Origin: Paenibacillus cellulositrophicus
GTDB taxonomy: Bacteria > Bacillota > Bacilli > Paenibacillales > Paenibacillaceae
Direction of reading: 5' to 3'
DNA: 64,000 nt
Assembly: GCF_009363095.1 (NCBI RefSeq)
Contig: NZ_CP045295.1
Span: forward strand, 4,018,001-4,082,000
Part shown: positions 1-7,931 of the stretch, in pieces
Numbering within the stretch: the stretch's first letter is position 1
How the letters are laid out: each line of letters opens with the position of its first letter
Position numbers and translations under genes: made by a program
Notes under the pieces: generated by a model
Told to the model about the DNA's origin: nothing
What the model saw: the letters and a program-made list of their open reading frames with translations, nothing else
The model's database searches: none

Positions 1-1012
1 GCGGGGGAAACGGGACCTTGGCCCGGGACTCCGTCAAGTTGAGCAGCATCGTGTGCGGGATCATTTCATAATGGTAGGTTGTGACAGATACGTAGAAGGC
101 GGTAAAGGAAATCGTAATCAGGAAGCCGATCAATCGCAAAAAGCGCAGTGCGGTGCCGATCAGCCATCGCTGGTAGTAGTCGTCCGGCGATGAGAAGAAA
201 TCGAAGAAGGCGGTCGGGCAGGTAAAGCCCGACGGACTGCCATCCACAAATCCGGCGACCCGCCCGGCGACCAGCTTGGACACGATTGCATCCGGACGCT
301 CGGTCGTCATAAATTGCGGAAAGATGGAGTTGGGATTCTCATCGATGAATTGAATCAGCATATTGGAATCGGTAACGGCGTTATATTCAATCCTTTGGAT
401 CCGCCTGATCAGCTCGTCGACAATTTCCTGATTGGCTAGCCCTTCAATATAAGCGACGACGACGACGTTTTTGGCGACTTCCCCGACCTCCAGCTTAATG
501 AACTTTAAATGGGAGCTCTTCACCCTTTGGCGCAGGACACCGAGGTTCTGGCTAATATTCTCTACGAAACCGTCATGGGGACCGGAGATGACCGTTTCGG
601 TCTCGGACTGTTCGACGCTGCGGCCGACTGGTTTGGCGATATCGATTAAATAAGTACTCCCCCGGAAGAAAATGGCTGCTTTTCCGTTCAGAATGCCCTC
701 GATGCATTCCTTGCTGTCCACAACGGCGACATACTGGGAGCGGCAAAGGACGGTCTTGGCTTCCTCCTCGTCAACATCGGTAAAAGGCCGGATGATTTCC
801 TGGAAAAGCTGGTCGTTTCCGACGAGAAAGGCCAAATAAATGACATCCACATTGCACTGCGGGTAGGTGCGGTGAACGAAATCCATTGATTTCTCGAACT
901 CCTGGATCGTGTGCGTGAGCGAAGGCGGCTCATTTTTTTCCGGCTCTTTGACCGTCGTCTTTTCTTCTTCCCCAGCCACAAAAAAATGCTTGATTTTTGC
1001 AAATATGTCCAT
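1..1012 (-). CDS. Spore germination protein, GerA family (C-terminus beyond window)
   Basis: Translating the minus strand from 1012 gives an open frame that runs off the left edge, about 337 residues visible. It starts MDIFAKIKHFFVAGEEE, has a long hydrophilic N-terminal domain, and ends in the family-typical stretch YHYEMIPHTMLLNLTESR just before the edge. GerA-type A subunits are inner-membrane components of germinant receptors, usually about 500 residues, so the membrane half is mostly missing. A GAGGTG ribosome binding site lies about 7 bases upstream of the ATG. The germinant specificity and the partner B and C subunits cannot be seen. The family assignment is confident; which receptor (GerA, GerB or GerK type) is unknown. 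Confidence 0.85.
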   Translation of the reverse strand, partial: MDIFAKIKHFFVAGEEEKTTVKEPEKNEPPSLTHTIQEFEKSMDFVHRTYPQCNVDVIYLAFLVGNDQLFQEIIRPFTDVDEEEAKTVLCRSQYVAVVDSKECIEGILNGKAAIFFRGSTYLIDIAKPVGRSVEQSETETVISGPHDGFVENISQNLGVLRQRVKSSHLKFIKLEVGEVAKNVVVVAYIEGLANQEIVDELIRRIQRIEYNAVTDSNMLIQFIDENPNSIFPQFMTTERPDAIVSKLVAGRVAGFVDGSPSGFTCPTAFFDFFSSPDDYYQRWLIGTALRFLRLIGFLITISFTAFYVSVTTYHYEMIPHTMLLNLTESRAKVPFPP

Positions 1013-1154
1013 AAATCACACCTCGTGGGTATTCTATCCAATTGCGATACAGTTATACGCGACCAGGTGCAGGCGGCAGAGGTTGCTGTTTGATCACAGG
1101 ACAGAGGGGTAGTGTATGAAGTAGGGGATAAACTTCAAAGGAGGCGGGCCGGGG

Positions 1155-1325
1155 ATGAAAGATTACCGGGAACTATATATTCGGGGGATATTGGATATAG
1201 CGGAGGAGCATGGGCTGGATTATACGAGGGAGAAGCTGGAACCCATGACTGAAGACGAACTGATCGCGCTCCGGGACCGGTTGAGAATGAAATACGAGAA
1301 TATCCATTTCAAGCGGTACTGTTGA
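1155..1325 (+). CDS. Small acidic protein, possibly BH0509-like
   Basis: A 56-residue frame starts with ATG after an AAAGGAGG site centred near 1140, which strongly suggests it is translated. The product starts MKDYRELYIRGILDIAEEHG and ends FKRYC. It is helical in character and rich in Glu, Arg and Leu, with no membrane segment. The middle, with MTEDELIALRDRL, recalls small BH0509-type proteins of Bacillaceae, but this is a memory-based resemblance only. It stands alone, divergent from the germination gene and upstream of the ROK kinase. Function unknown. Confidence 0.6.
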   Translation: MKDYRELYIRGILDIAEEHGLDYTREKLEPMTEDELIALRDRLRMKYENIHFKRYC

Positions 1326-1447
1326 TGGGGTGCAGGTACGATTGCAGAAGTGAAGTATTTCTCCTTTTATGAATTTATTTATGGAGAAAATATCTGGTTA
1401 TTGCTATAATGGAGGCATCTGAGCAGAACCGAAGGGGTGTGCGATAC

Positions 1448-2347
1448 ATGAAAGCAATTGGCCTGGATATTGGCGGAACTTCCATCAAGGGCATGGTGCT
1501 CGATAGGAACGGACAGGTGCTCGACCTCGGTAAAATCGCGACCGATGCGAAGCAGGGGAAAGACCGGATTATGGCCAACATGCATTCGCTTCTGCGTGAG
1601 CTGCTGGAAAGAAACGGGGATGTGACCGGCATCGGTATCGGCACCGCCGGCCGGGTCGATGTCCACACCGGAAGGATTGTGTATGCGACCGACAATTTGC
1701 CGGGCTGGCAGGGAACGGAGCTGAAGGCGATCCTGGAGCAGGCATACGGGCGGCCGGTCTTTGTCGATAACGACGCCAACACGGCCCTCGTCGGAGAGGC
1801 TTGGCTGGGAGCGGGCAAGGGGATTCCCGACGTGACCATGCTTACCTTGGGCACTGGCGTAGGCGGGGCGAACATGGTGGGCACGGAACTGTTCAGGGGG
1901 GCTGGCTGGAACGGCGGAGAATGGGGACATACCATTCTCATACCCGGGGGCCGGCCATGCAACTGCGGCCAGCGGGGCTGCGTGGAGCAATATCTGTCTG
2001 GGACAGCGCTGGTTTCCCTTGCGGCTGAGGCTGCAGGCGCATCCTATCCGTCAGGGGTTGAGGTGCTGGAGGACTTGAAGCGAGGACTTCCGGCTGTTGT
2101 GAAGGTTGTCAACGAATACGTCCGAAATTTAGGTGTGCTGCTGCACAATATCCATATCGGCCTCAACCCCGGTGTGATTGTCATTGGCGGAGGTTTGACC
2201 GATTCACGGGAAATCTGGTGGCCGCTGCTTGATGAATGTCTCTCCAGCTTAAGTCCGGGGATCGATGTACGCCCGGCGCAGCTAGGCAACCAGGCAGGAG
2301 CGATCGGGGCGGCCAGGCTGATTTTGAACCAACTGGAAAGAGAATAG
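1448..2347 (+). CDS. ROK family sugar kinase (glucokinase-like)
   Basis: The 299-residue product has the ROK features in order. An N-terminal phosphate-binding DIGGTSIKG lies near residue 7, a GTGVGG loop near residue 138, and NGGEWGHT with the catalytic-region histidine follows. The zinc-binding CNCGQRGCVEQYLS comes next. ROK kinases phosphorylate glucose or N-acyl hexosamines with ATP in the cytosol. Some ROK proteins are repressors, but this one has no N-terminal helix-turn-helix. The ATG at 1448 is preferred over one at 1409 because an AAGGGGTG site precedes it and homologues begin at this point. It is monocistronic and followed by a terminator. The exact sugar cannot be told. Confidence 0.85.
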   Translation: MKAIGLDIGGTSIKGMVLDRNGQVLDLGKIATDAKQGKDRIMANMHSLLRELLERNGDVTGIGIGTAGRVDVHTGRIVYATDNLPGWQGTELKAILEQAYGRPVFVDNDANTALVGEAWLGAGKGIPDVTMLTLGTGVGGANMVGTELFRGAGWNGGEWGHTILIPGGRPCNCGQRGCVEQYLSGTALVSLAAEAAGASYPSGVEVLEDLKRGLPAVVKVVNEYVRNLGVLLHNIHIGLNPGVIVIGGGLTDSREIWWPLLDECLSSLSPGIDVRPAQLGNQAGAIGAARLILNQLERE

Positions 2348-2361
2348 AAATACATAGCATG

Positions 2362-2391
2362 GCAGTCATTCGGGTAGAATGGCTGCTTTTT
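2362..2391 (+). terminator. Intrinsic terminator after the ROK kinase
   Basis: A ten-base stem GCAGTCATTC / GAATGGCTGC (one G-U pair) with a five-base loop is followed by five T residues, 15 bases after the kinase stop. Confidence 0.75.
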
Positions 2392-2516
2392 GGCGTATGG
2401 CGCTCATTTTTTTGAAAACCGGATGTATCCCCTTACACCTGTACTGAGCATGATGTAGGGGAAAAGATGGGATGAAACAAATAGTTTGTATGTTAATTAT
2501 ATGTTTACAAATATTA

Positions 2517-2545
2517 TTTACAAAAAACATTTTTCGCTGTAAAGT
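2517..2545 (+). promoter_or_regulatory. Sigma-A-type promoter of the MarR gene
   Basis: TTTACA at 2517 and TAAAGT at 2540 are separated by 17 bases. A second TTTACAAA lies 13 bases further upstream, giving direct repeats that could be a MarR operator. Transcription would start near 2552. That is too close to the ATG at 2558 for a ribosome binding site and supports the GTG start at 2585. Confidence 0.6.
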
Positions 2546-2584
2546 GAAAAGAAGAACATGCACAAGAGAAGGGACGATCCGGCC

Positions 2585-3055
2585 GTGAACAAGGGAGACT
2601 ACGAGGATCTGTACGGACAATTTGTTTCCAGAACCAGCCGCGCGCTGAACCGGTACATGGCGTTACATTTAAAGGATGACGATATTACCCCGGAACAATG
2701 GACGGTCATTAAGCGGCTCAGTGAGCAGGACGGCATTACGCAGAAGGATCTTGCATGGATTGCCGATAAAGACCAGGCGAACCTGACGAAGATTCTCGAC
2801 ATCCTGGAACGTAAGCATCTCGTGCGCCGCAGCCGAAATGAAGAGGACCGGCGGTCGTTCTTGATCTATATCACGGAAGAGGGTAGGAAGCTGCATGGGG
2901 AGGTGGTCGGGCGGATCAACCGGCTGTACCGGGAAGAGGTGCTCGCCGGCATTCCGGAGTCGGAGCTGGCCCTGTTTAGCGAAATGCTGAAGCGGATCAA
3001 CCGGAATATCGGAGCGGGCGGTCCGTTCGTTGATGAATATGAGGCTGAGCAGTGA
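2585..3055 (+). CDS. MarR family transcriptional regulator
   Basis: This is a 156-residue winged-helix protein. The recognition region ITQKDLAWIADKDQANLTKILDILERKHLV is followed by the wing RRSRNEEDRRSFLIYIT, which matches MarR repressors, usually dimers released from DNA by phenolic or aromatic ligands. The GTG at 2585 is chosen because AGAAGGGA precedes it by about 10 bases and the likely promoter leaves almost no leader for the ATG at 2558. It lies 72 bases upstream of the FUSC exporter on the same strand, so it probably controls that gene and itself. The ligand is unknown. Confidence 0.85.
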   Translation: MNKGDYEDLYGQFVSRTSRALNRYMALHLKDDDITPEQWTVIKRLSEQDGITQKDLAWIADKDQANLTKILDILERKHLVRRSRNEEDRRSFLIYITEEGRKLHGEVVGRINRLYREEVLAGIPESELALFSEMLKRINRNIGAGGPFVDEYEAEQ

Positions 3056-3127
3056 TGAAAAGGTAGAACGTACCGCATTGAATGGGTGCGAATAACTATG
3101 GAATCTAAGAGAAAGAGTTGATGCGAA

Positions 3128-5110
3128 TTGAATACGATGCATACTTATCCGGGGGTACGGGCGGTTCACAAGGGTCCGGCTCCCGGAACCGTCCGGGACG
3201 CGTTCCGCATCCGGCGGATGCCGCTGCAGTGGTTTCGGGGGATCGGCTCGGCCGTTGCAGCAGGTGTGCCTACGCTGGTTGGCGCGCTGACCGGACATCT
3301 TGATTACGGGCTGTGCGCCTCAATCGGGGGTTTTGCTTTCCTGTACGTGGGAAGCGAAACGTACCGGCAGCGGGCGATCAAGCTGGCCTGTGTGGCCCTG
3401 GGCCTGTCGCTTACCTTTGGTCTTGGGTCGCTCTCGGCGGCAACCCCGTGGCTGATGGTGCTGCTGTTTGGCTTGATCGGTGCCCTTGCCGTATTCGGCT
3501 TCGGCGCATTTCAGATGGCCGGACCGTCGGCCATGTTCTTCATTCTGACCTTCTCGGTCGGAACGAGTCTGCCGTACGATCTTCACGCCCTGCCGCTGCG
3601 AACCCTGCTCGTGCTGACCGGCGGAGCCTTTGCCTGGATGGTGGGAATGAGCGGTTGGCTGCTTCGTCCTCATGGGCCGGAGACCAAGGCGGTCGCCGGG
3701 GCTTACCGGAGCCTGGCCGCCTTTGTGGATGCGATCGGAACCGATTTGTACCCGGAGAAAAGATACCAGGCGGCCGTTCAGCTTCGAGCAGCCGACGCTG
3801 CCGTGTCCGGCGGGGAGCTGCGCTGGCGCCGGAATTACGGGCCGACGCTGCGCCTGATGGCATTGACCCGGAAGGCCAATGAGATGTTTATGGCCGCTGT
3901 CGAAATCTCGCTGGACCGCCAGGCGGCGAAGGTGCCGGAAGGGACGGCGGCGTCCCTTCTCTCGATTGCGGATCGCTTGCAGCATCCGCAGCAGGAGATG
4001 CTGCAGCCCAAGGCGGCTGCGGACATCCCGAACGTGCATGTCCGGCGCTTGTCCGGGCTGGTGAACGAGGCGGCCGCCATCTGCCTGGGGGAAGATGCAG
4101 GCCGCGGGACGGCGGAGGAAGAGACCCTTCCTCCCTCTTTTTCCCTGCGCCGTCTCTTGTCCGGCGCTCTGAATCCGCACTCGGCGCTGCTCCATACCTC
4201 GCTTCGGTACGGCATCATGATTGCCGTCGCTGCTGCGGTCGCCTACTCGCTGGATTTGAACCGGTCCTACTGGGTGCCGCTTTCTTGCACGGCGGTGATG
4301 CTCGGTACGACGGTGCTCGGCACCGCTCACCGGGCCATCCAGCGGACGGCGGGCACCGTCGTCGGGCTGTTTCTCGGCGCCTTTATCCTGTCGCTGCGGC
4401 CCGAGGGCATTTATATCGCATTGATCATGGCTGTTCTTCAATTTATTATCGAACTGATTTACTTGCGCAATTACGCCCTGGCCGTCATCTTCATCACGCC
4501 GAGCTCGCTGCTGATTGCAGAGAGCAGCCATCCGGATATGGCGGTAAGCTTCTTCATCTCGGCCCGGTTGACCGATATTCTGATCGGGAGCGCCATCGGC
4601 ATCATCGGCATGCTCCTCCTCTGGAGACGCGCTTCTTCCAGCAAGCTGCCGCGGGCGCTCGCAGGCGTCATCCGGATGGAAGGGAAATTGCTGGAGAGCA
4701 TCCTGTCCTCCTCCCCCTCTAGCAGGGTTACCACATGGACGAACGAGCTGGAAACTTCGCTTATCCGGCTGCGCCTGCTGTATGACGGTGCGCTGGCCGA
4801 GTCGGTGGGCCGGCGGAATCAGGCCAGCTCCTGGTGGCCTGCGCTGGATGCGGTGCAGCACATCGGTTACGTGCTGATTACAGCGGCGGGGAACGCCCAG
4901 AGCCATACCGCACCGGATGAAGCGTCATCGGACTGCAGCCTGTTTTTTGAACAGATGGCCCAGGCCGCCGAGCGGCAGCTCACGCCTAAGCCGGCGAACA
5001 TCCCGGCGCTCAGCTCCATCCCCGTGCTGCAGCATGAACTGGCCGGGCTTCATGAGGCGCTGCAGATCCGGGACCGCACGGCGCAGCCCCCTGCCATCAA
5101 ATCATCATAA
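3128..5110 (+). CDS. FUSC family membrane protein (aromatic compound or drug exporter type)
   Basis: The 660-residue protein has two blocks of hydrophobic helices, residues about 35-165 and about 355-505, separated by a soluble domain and followed by a soluble C-terminal tail. The second block contains SYWVPLSCTAVMLGTTVLGTAHRAIQRTAGT split across the helices, the signature of FUSC/YccS-type proteins (fusaric acid resistance, p-hydroxybenzoic acid efflux). The start is uncertain: a TTG at 3128 or an ATG at 3137, neither with a strong ribosome binding site. It follows a MarR gene in the same direction, an arrangement common for exporters induced by aromatic acids. The substrate is not known. 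Confidence 0.75.
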   Translation: MNTMHTYPGVRAVHKGPAPGTVRDAFRIRRMPLQWFRGIGSAVAAGVPTLVGALTGHLDYGLCASIGGFAFLYVGSETYRQRAIKLACVALGLSLTFGLGSLSAATPWLMVLLFGLIGALAVFGFGAFQMAGPSAMFFILTFSVGTSLPYDLHALPLRTLLVLTGGAFAWMVGMSGWLLRPHGPETKAVAGAYRSLAAFVDAIGTDLYPEKRYQAAVQLRAADAAVSGGELRWRRNYGPTLRLMALTRKANEMFMAAVEISLDRQAAKVPEGTAASLLSIADRLQHPQQEMLQPKAAADIPNVHVRRLSGLVNEAAAICLGEDAGRGTAEEETLPPSFSLRRLLSGALNPHSALLHTSLRYGIMIAVAAAVAYSLDLNRSYWVPLSCTAVMLGTTVLGTAHRAIQRTAGTVVGLFLGAFILSLRPEGIYIALIMAVLQFIIELIYLRNYALAVIFITPSSLLIAESSHPDMAVSFFISARLTDILIGSAIGIIGMLLLWRRASSSKLPRALAGVIRMEGKLLESILSSSPSSRVTTWTNELETSLIRLRLLYDGALAESVGRRNQASSWWPALDAVQHIGYVLITAAGNAQSHTAPDEASSDCSLFFEQMAQAAERQLTPKPANIPALSSIPVLQHELAGLHEALQIRDRTAQPPAIKSS

Positions 5111-5122
5111 TCTACCCTCTTC

Positions 5123-5164
5123 GGCAAGCCGTAATAGGACTTTATGTCCCGCGGTTTGCCTTTT
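5123..5164 (+). terminator. Terminator after the FUSC gene
   Basis: GGCAAGCCG and CGGTTTGCC form a nine-pair outer stem with an inner GGAC/GTCC pair, followed by TTTT and a pyrimidine tract. Confidence 0.75.
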
Positions 5165-5189
5165 CTTTTCTTATCGTTTCTTTTCTTTT

Positions 5190-5294
5190 CCCATCCCATC
5201 CCATCCCATCCCATCCCATCCCATCTCACCTCATCCCATCCCATCCCATCTCACCTCATCCCATCCCATCCCATCCCATCCCATCCCATCTCAT
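5190..5294. repeat. Pentanucleotide tandem repeat (CCCAT)
   Basis: There are twenty-one consecutive five-base units: seven CCCAT, then CTCAC CTCAT, three CCCAT, again CTCAC CTCAT, six CCCAT, and a final CTCAT. The CTCAC-CTCAT-CCCATx3 block is itself repeated at a 25-base period. The tract lies between the convergent FUSC and LysR genes, after the FUSC terminator, so it is neither coding nor in an obvious promoter. Together with the flanking TTTTC runs it makes an almost pure pyrimidine strand. Confidence 0.95.
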
Positions 5295-5310
5295 CTTTTC
5301 TCTTCTCTTC

Positions 5311-5339
5311 TAACTTTAACTTTAACTTTAACTTTAACC
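5311..5339. repeat. Hexanucleotide tandem repeat (TAACTT)
   Basis: Four exact TAACTT units are followed by TAACC, 16 bases after the pentanucleotide tract. It forms the second part of a composite microsatellite in the FUSC-LysR intergenic region; the rest of this gap, up to 5421, shows nothing recognisable. Confidence 0.9.
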
Positions 5340-5421
5340 TCCAGCCTTTACCGCCACCACCAGCCGTTCTTCGACAAAGCTTCCTATAGTTGTACTGAAA
5401 AAGACTACGCTTTTCGACAAG

Positions 5422-6303
5422 TTATGACTTGGCCAAAATCATATCGATGAACCGCTGTGCAGGGGGAGAGGCCTCCTCCTTCCGGGTGTAGATGGAGACC
5501 GGATTCATCATATGCACGCCGTCGACTTCCACCCGGGAAATGACGCCTGCCGCGATATGTTCGCGGGTCTCCAGCAGCGACAGAAAGGCCGCGCCGTAAC
5601 CCTCCATCACGACCCGCAGCGTTTCGTTCAGACCGTTCATCTGCAGCCCGACCGGCGGGGAGGGCAGATGGCGGGCAGAGCATAGTGCGATCAGCTGCTC
5701 TCTGCCGAAACTGCCCTCCTCGCGGTAGATGAACGGCTCCTGCAGCATCTCTTCCAGGGTGACCCGGGCGCCGGCCAGAGGATGCCCCTTATGAACGATA
5801 AAGCACATTTCGTCCTCATACCAAGGGGTGCGCAGCAGAAGCGGATGGTCCAGCCGGATGCCGCCGATAAAGGCGATCTCCGCGCGGTAATGCAGCAGCA
5901 GATCGGCGGCCTGGCTGGAATTGGCGGTGCTGAGCTCGACGCCGACGCCGGGATAAGCGCGTTTGTAGCGGGCAATCCACTTGGGGAGCAGGAAGTTGGC
6001 CGGAAGATAGGTGGCCGCCAGGTGAAGCTTGCCGGCGCTGCCCGCTTTCAGCTGCTCCAGGGTCTCCTCGATATGGCCTTCCAGCTCGAACAGCCGCCGG
6101 GCTTCGGCAGCAAGATGCCTGCCGGGCTCTGTCAACATGATGCCCCGCCCCTGGGGAATCAGCAGGCGGAGGCCGATTTCGCGTTCCAGCTTTTTGATTT
6201 GGGCCGTCACGGCGGGCTGGCTGAGATGCAGAGCCTCGGCTGCGAGGGTTACGCTTCCGAGGGAAGCGGCTTGGTAAAAGAGGCGAAGCGCGTGCAGGTT
6301 CAT
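5422..6303 (-). CDS. LysR family transcriptional regulator
   Basis: The 293-residue product opens MNLHALRLFYQAASLGSVTL, the LysR helix-turn-helix, with the recognition helix LSQPAVTAQIKKLEREIG at about residues 28-45. A two-lobed substrate-binding-like effector domain follows. An AAGGAGA site precedes the ATG. It is divergent from threonine synthase with 174 bases between the starts, and LysR regulators usually control the divergent gene. The effector is unknown; several CysL/YeiE-like regulators share this length and architecture. The link to the threonine synthase gene is inferred only from position. Confidence 0.85.
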   Translation of the reverse strand: MNLHALRLFYQAASLGSVTLAAEALHLSQPAVTAQIKKLEREIGLRLLIPQGRGIMLTEPGRHLAAEARRLFELEGHIEETLEQLKAGSAGKLHLAATYLPANFLLPKWIARYKRAYPGVGVELSTANSSQAADLLLHYRAEIAFIGGIRLDHPLLLRTPWYEDEMCFIVHKGHPLAGARVTLEEMLQEPFIYREEGSFGREQLIALCSARHLPSPPVGLQMNGLNETLRVVMEGYGAAFLSLLETREHIAAGVISRVEVDGVHMMNPVSIYTRKEEASPPAQRFIDMILAKS

Positions 6304-6342
6304 GGGAGTTCTCCTTTACATAGGGATAGGGATTCAGGTCAA

Positions 6343-6370
6343 TTCATAATTGAAATTTATGTTTTATGAA
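6343..6370. promoter_or_regulatory. Possible LysR operator in the lysR-thrC divergent region
   Basis: The inverted repeat TTCAT-N18-ATGAA lies midway between the divergent starts, with an AATTNNAATT-like A/T-rich dyad within it. LysR boxes are loosely T-N11-A, so this is a weak, position-supported proposal. Confidence 0.3.
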
Positions 6371-6477
6371 AAACAATATATTAGATTTATACCGTAACAG
6401 AGCATATTCTAAGCTTAAATTACAGGCGGGTGCAACCATTTGAGGAAGCACAACGTCAAAATAGGAGGAATTTGTCA

Positions 6478-7710
6478 ATGAGGCTGAAATGCGTGGATTG
6501 CGGCAGCAGTTATTCCCTGGAGCCGATTCAGGTTCGATGCGGGTGCGGCGGGCTGCTGGAAGTGGAGCAGGACCTGGCGCTGGTCGATGCTGAGCTTCTG
6601 AAGCGGCGGTTTCAGGAGCGCCTGTCCGAACGGATGGGGATCTATGCCAGCGGCGTATGGCGGTATAAAGAATTAATTTTTCCGGAACTTCCGGACGAAT
6701 ATATTGTTACTAAATATGAAGGCAATACCGGAATGTACGCTCCGGAGCCGATTCGCGAAACACTGGGAATCCGCGGGCTGTACTTCAAAGCGCAGAGCGA
6801 GAATCCGAGCGGCTCATTCAAAGATAACGGGATGACCGTGGCCGTGTCGCATGGTCGTTCTCTCGGGTACTCCGCATTTGCGTGCACCTCGACGGGCAAT
6901 ACCTCCTCATCGCTCGCCATGTATGCAGCCATGGGAAGGAGCCGGGCGTATGTATTCGTCCCCAATCGGAAGGTATCCGCGAATAAGGTGCTGCAGACTC
7001 AGGCTTATGGCGCCCGGGTCCTCAGCTTTGACGGCACGTATGATGACGGAATCCGCTTCCTGGAGAAGCGGGGCGAGGAGTTGGGGTTGTACGTCTGCAA
7101 CTCGGTGAACCCGCTGCGGATCGAGGGTCAGAAGAGCATCATTTATGAAATCGCCCAGACGCTCGGCTGGAGTCTGCCGGACTGGATCATCATTCCCGGT
7201 GGCGCGCTCAGCAACGTATCTGCACTTGGCAAAGGGCTGGCTGATTTGAAAAGCCTCGGGTTCATCCCGTCGGTGCCGCGGATCGCACTGATCCAGGCGG
7301 AAGGGGCCAGCCCCTTCCACCGCATGATGGCTTCGGGAAGCCCGGTGCTGACGCCGGAACCCCAGCCGGATACGCTGGCCTCGGCACTGAACATCGGCAA
7401 CCCGCCGAGCTGGAAAAAAGCGCGAAGCGTGCTGAAGATGAGCAGCGGCGTAACCTGCTCCGTCACCGATGCGGAAATTCTCGCCGCCAAGGCGCAGATC
7501 GACCGGAGCGGAATCGGATGCGAGCCGGCATCGGCGGCGACACTCGCCGGATTGCAGAAGCTGATCGCAGAGAAGACGATTACCAAGGATGAGACGGCGG
7601 TCTGCATTTTGACGGGAAACCTTCTGAAGGATACCGACGTGCTGAAGGGAAGCTTTCAGGACATTCCGGTTGACTTGTCGGGTTCGGACTGGGAGGCGCT
7701 GCTCCGGTAA
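6478..7710 (+). CDS. thrC: Threonine synthase
   Basis: The 410-residue PLP fold-type II enzyme converts O-phosphohomoserine to threonine in the cytosol. The PLP lysine sits in SENPSGSFKDNGMT (about residue 111), and a glycine-rich phosphate loop is seen at SNVSALGKG. The N-terminus has a zinc-ribbon-like CVDCGSS...CGCGG found in longer threonine synthases. The ATG at 6478 follows AGGAGGAATTT; an upstream in-frame ATG at 6430 lacks this. Homoserine dehydrogenase and kinase genes are not in the window. A threonine synthase-like PLP protein with another role cannot be excluded, but length and motifs fit ThrC. Confidence 0.8.
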   Translation: MRLKCVDCGSSYSLEPIQVRCGCGGLLEVEQDLALVDAELLKRRFQERLSERMGIYASGVWRYKELIFPELPDEYIVTKYEGNTGMYAPEPIRETLGIRGLYFKAQSENPSGSFKDNGMTVAVSHGRSLGYSAFACTSTGNTSSSLAMYAAMGRSRAYVFVPNRKVSANKVLQTQAYGARVLSFDGTYDDGIRFLEKRGEELGLYVCNSVNPLRIEGQKSIIYEIAQTLGWSLPDWIIIPGGALSNVSALGKGLADLKSLGFIPSVPRIALIQAEGASPFHRMMASGSPVLTPEPQPDTLASALNIGNPPSWKKARSVLKMSSGVTCSVTDAEILAAKAQIDRSGIGCEPASAATLAGLQKLIAEKTITKDETAVCILTGNLLKDTDVLKGSFQDIPVDLSGSDWEALLR

Positions 7711-7931
7711 ACTTAAGCCGTGTCTCCTAAAGCCGGCGGAGGGTGACTGAGAGAATGACCGCAAACATACGGGGGGCGTTTTTGGGGCATCTTTTATGGA
7801 AAGGTTCGCCTGCTCTGACGTTGCCTTCTAATATCTATCACGGGTTAATGATAACCAAGACGCTGTGGCACCCGCATGATTAGACGTTTTCCAGACACGA
7901 TTACAAAGGGATAAGGGGCGCATGCTTTTTC

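Noticed and set aside
3320..4906. Long minus-strand frame of 528 codons opposite the FUSC gene
   Set aside because: It is rich in Arg, Gln and His as expected for a GC-rich antisense frame; the FUSC frame has clear family motifs.
5144..5389. Low-complexity reading frames through the CCCAT tract
   Set aside because: They only translate the microsatellite (Ser-His-Pro-Ile repeats), have no ribosome binding site, and overlap a terminator.
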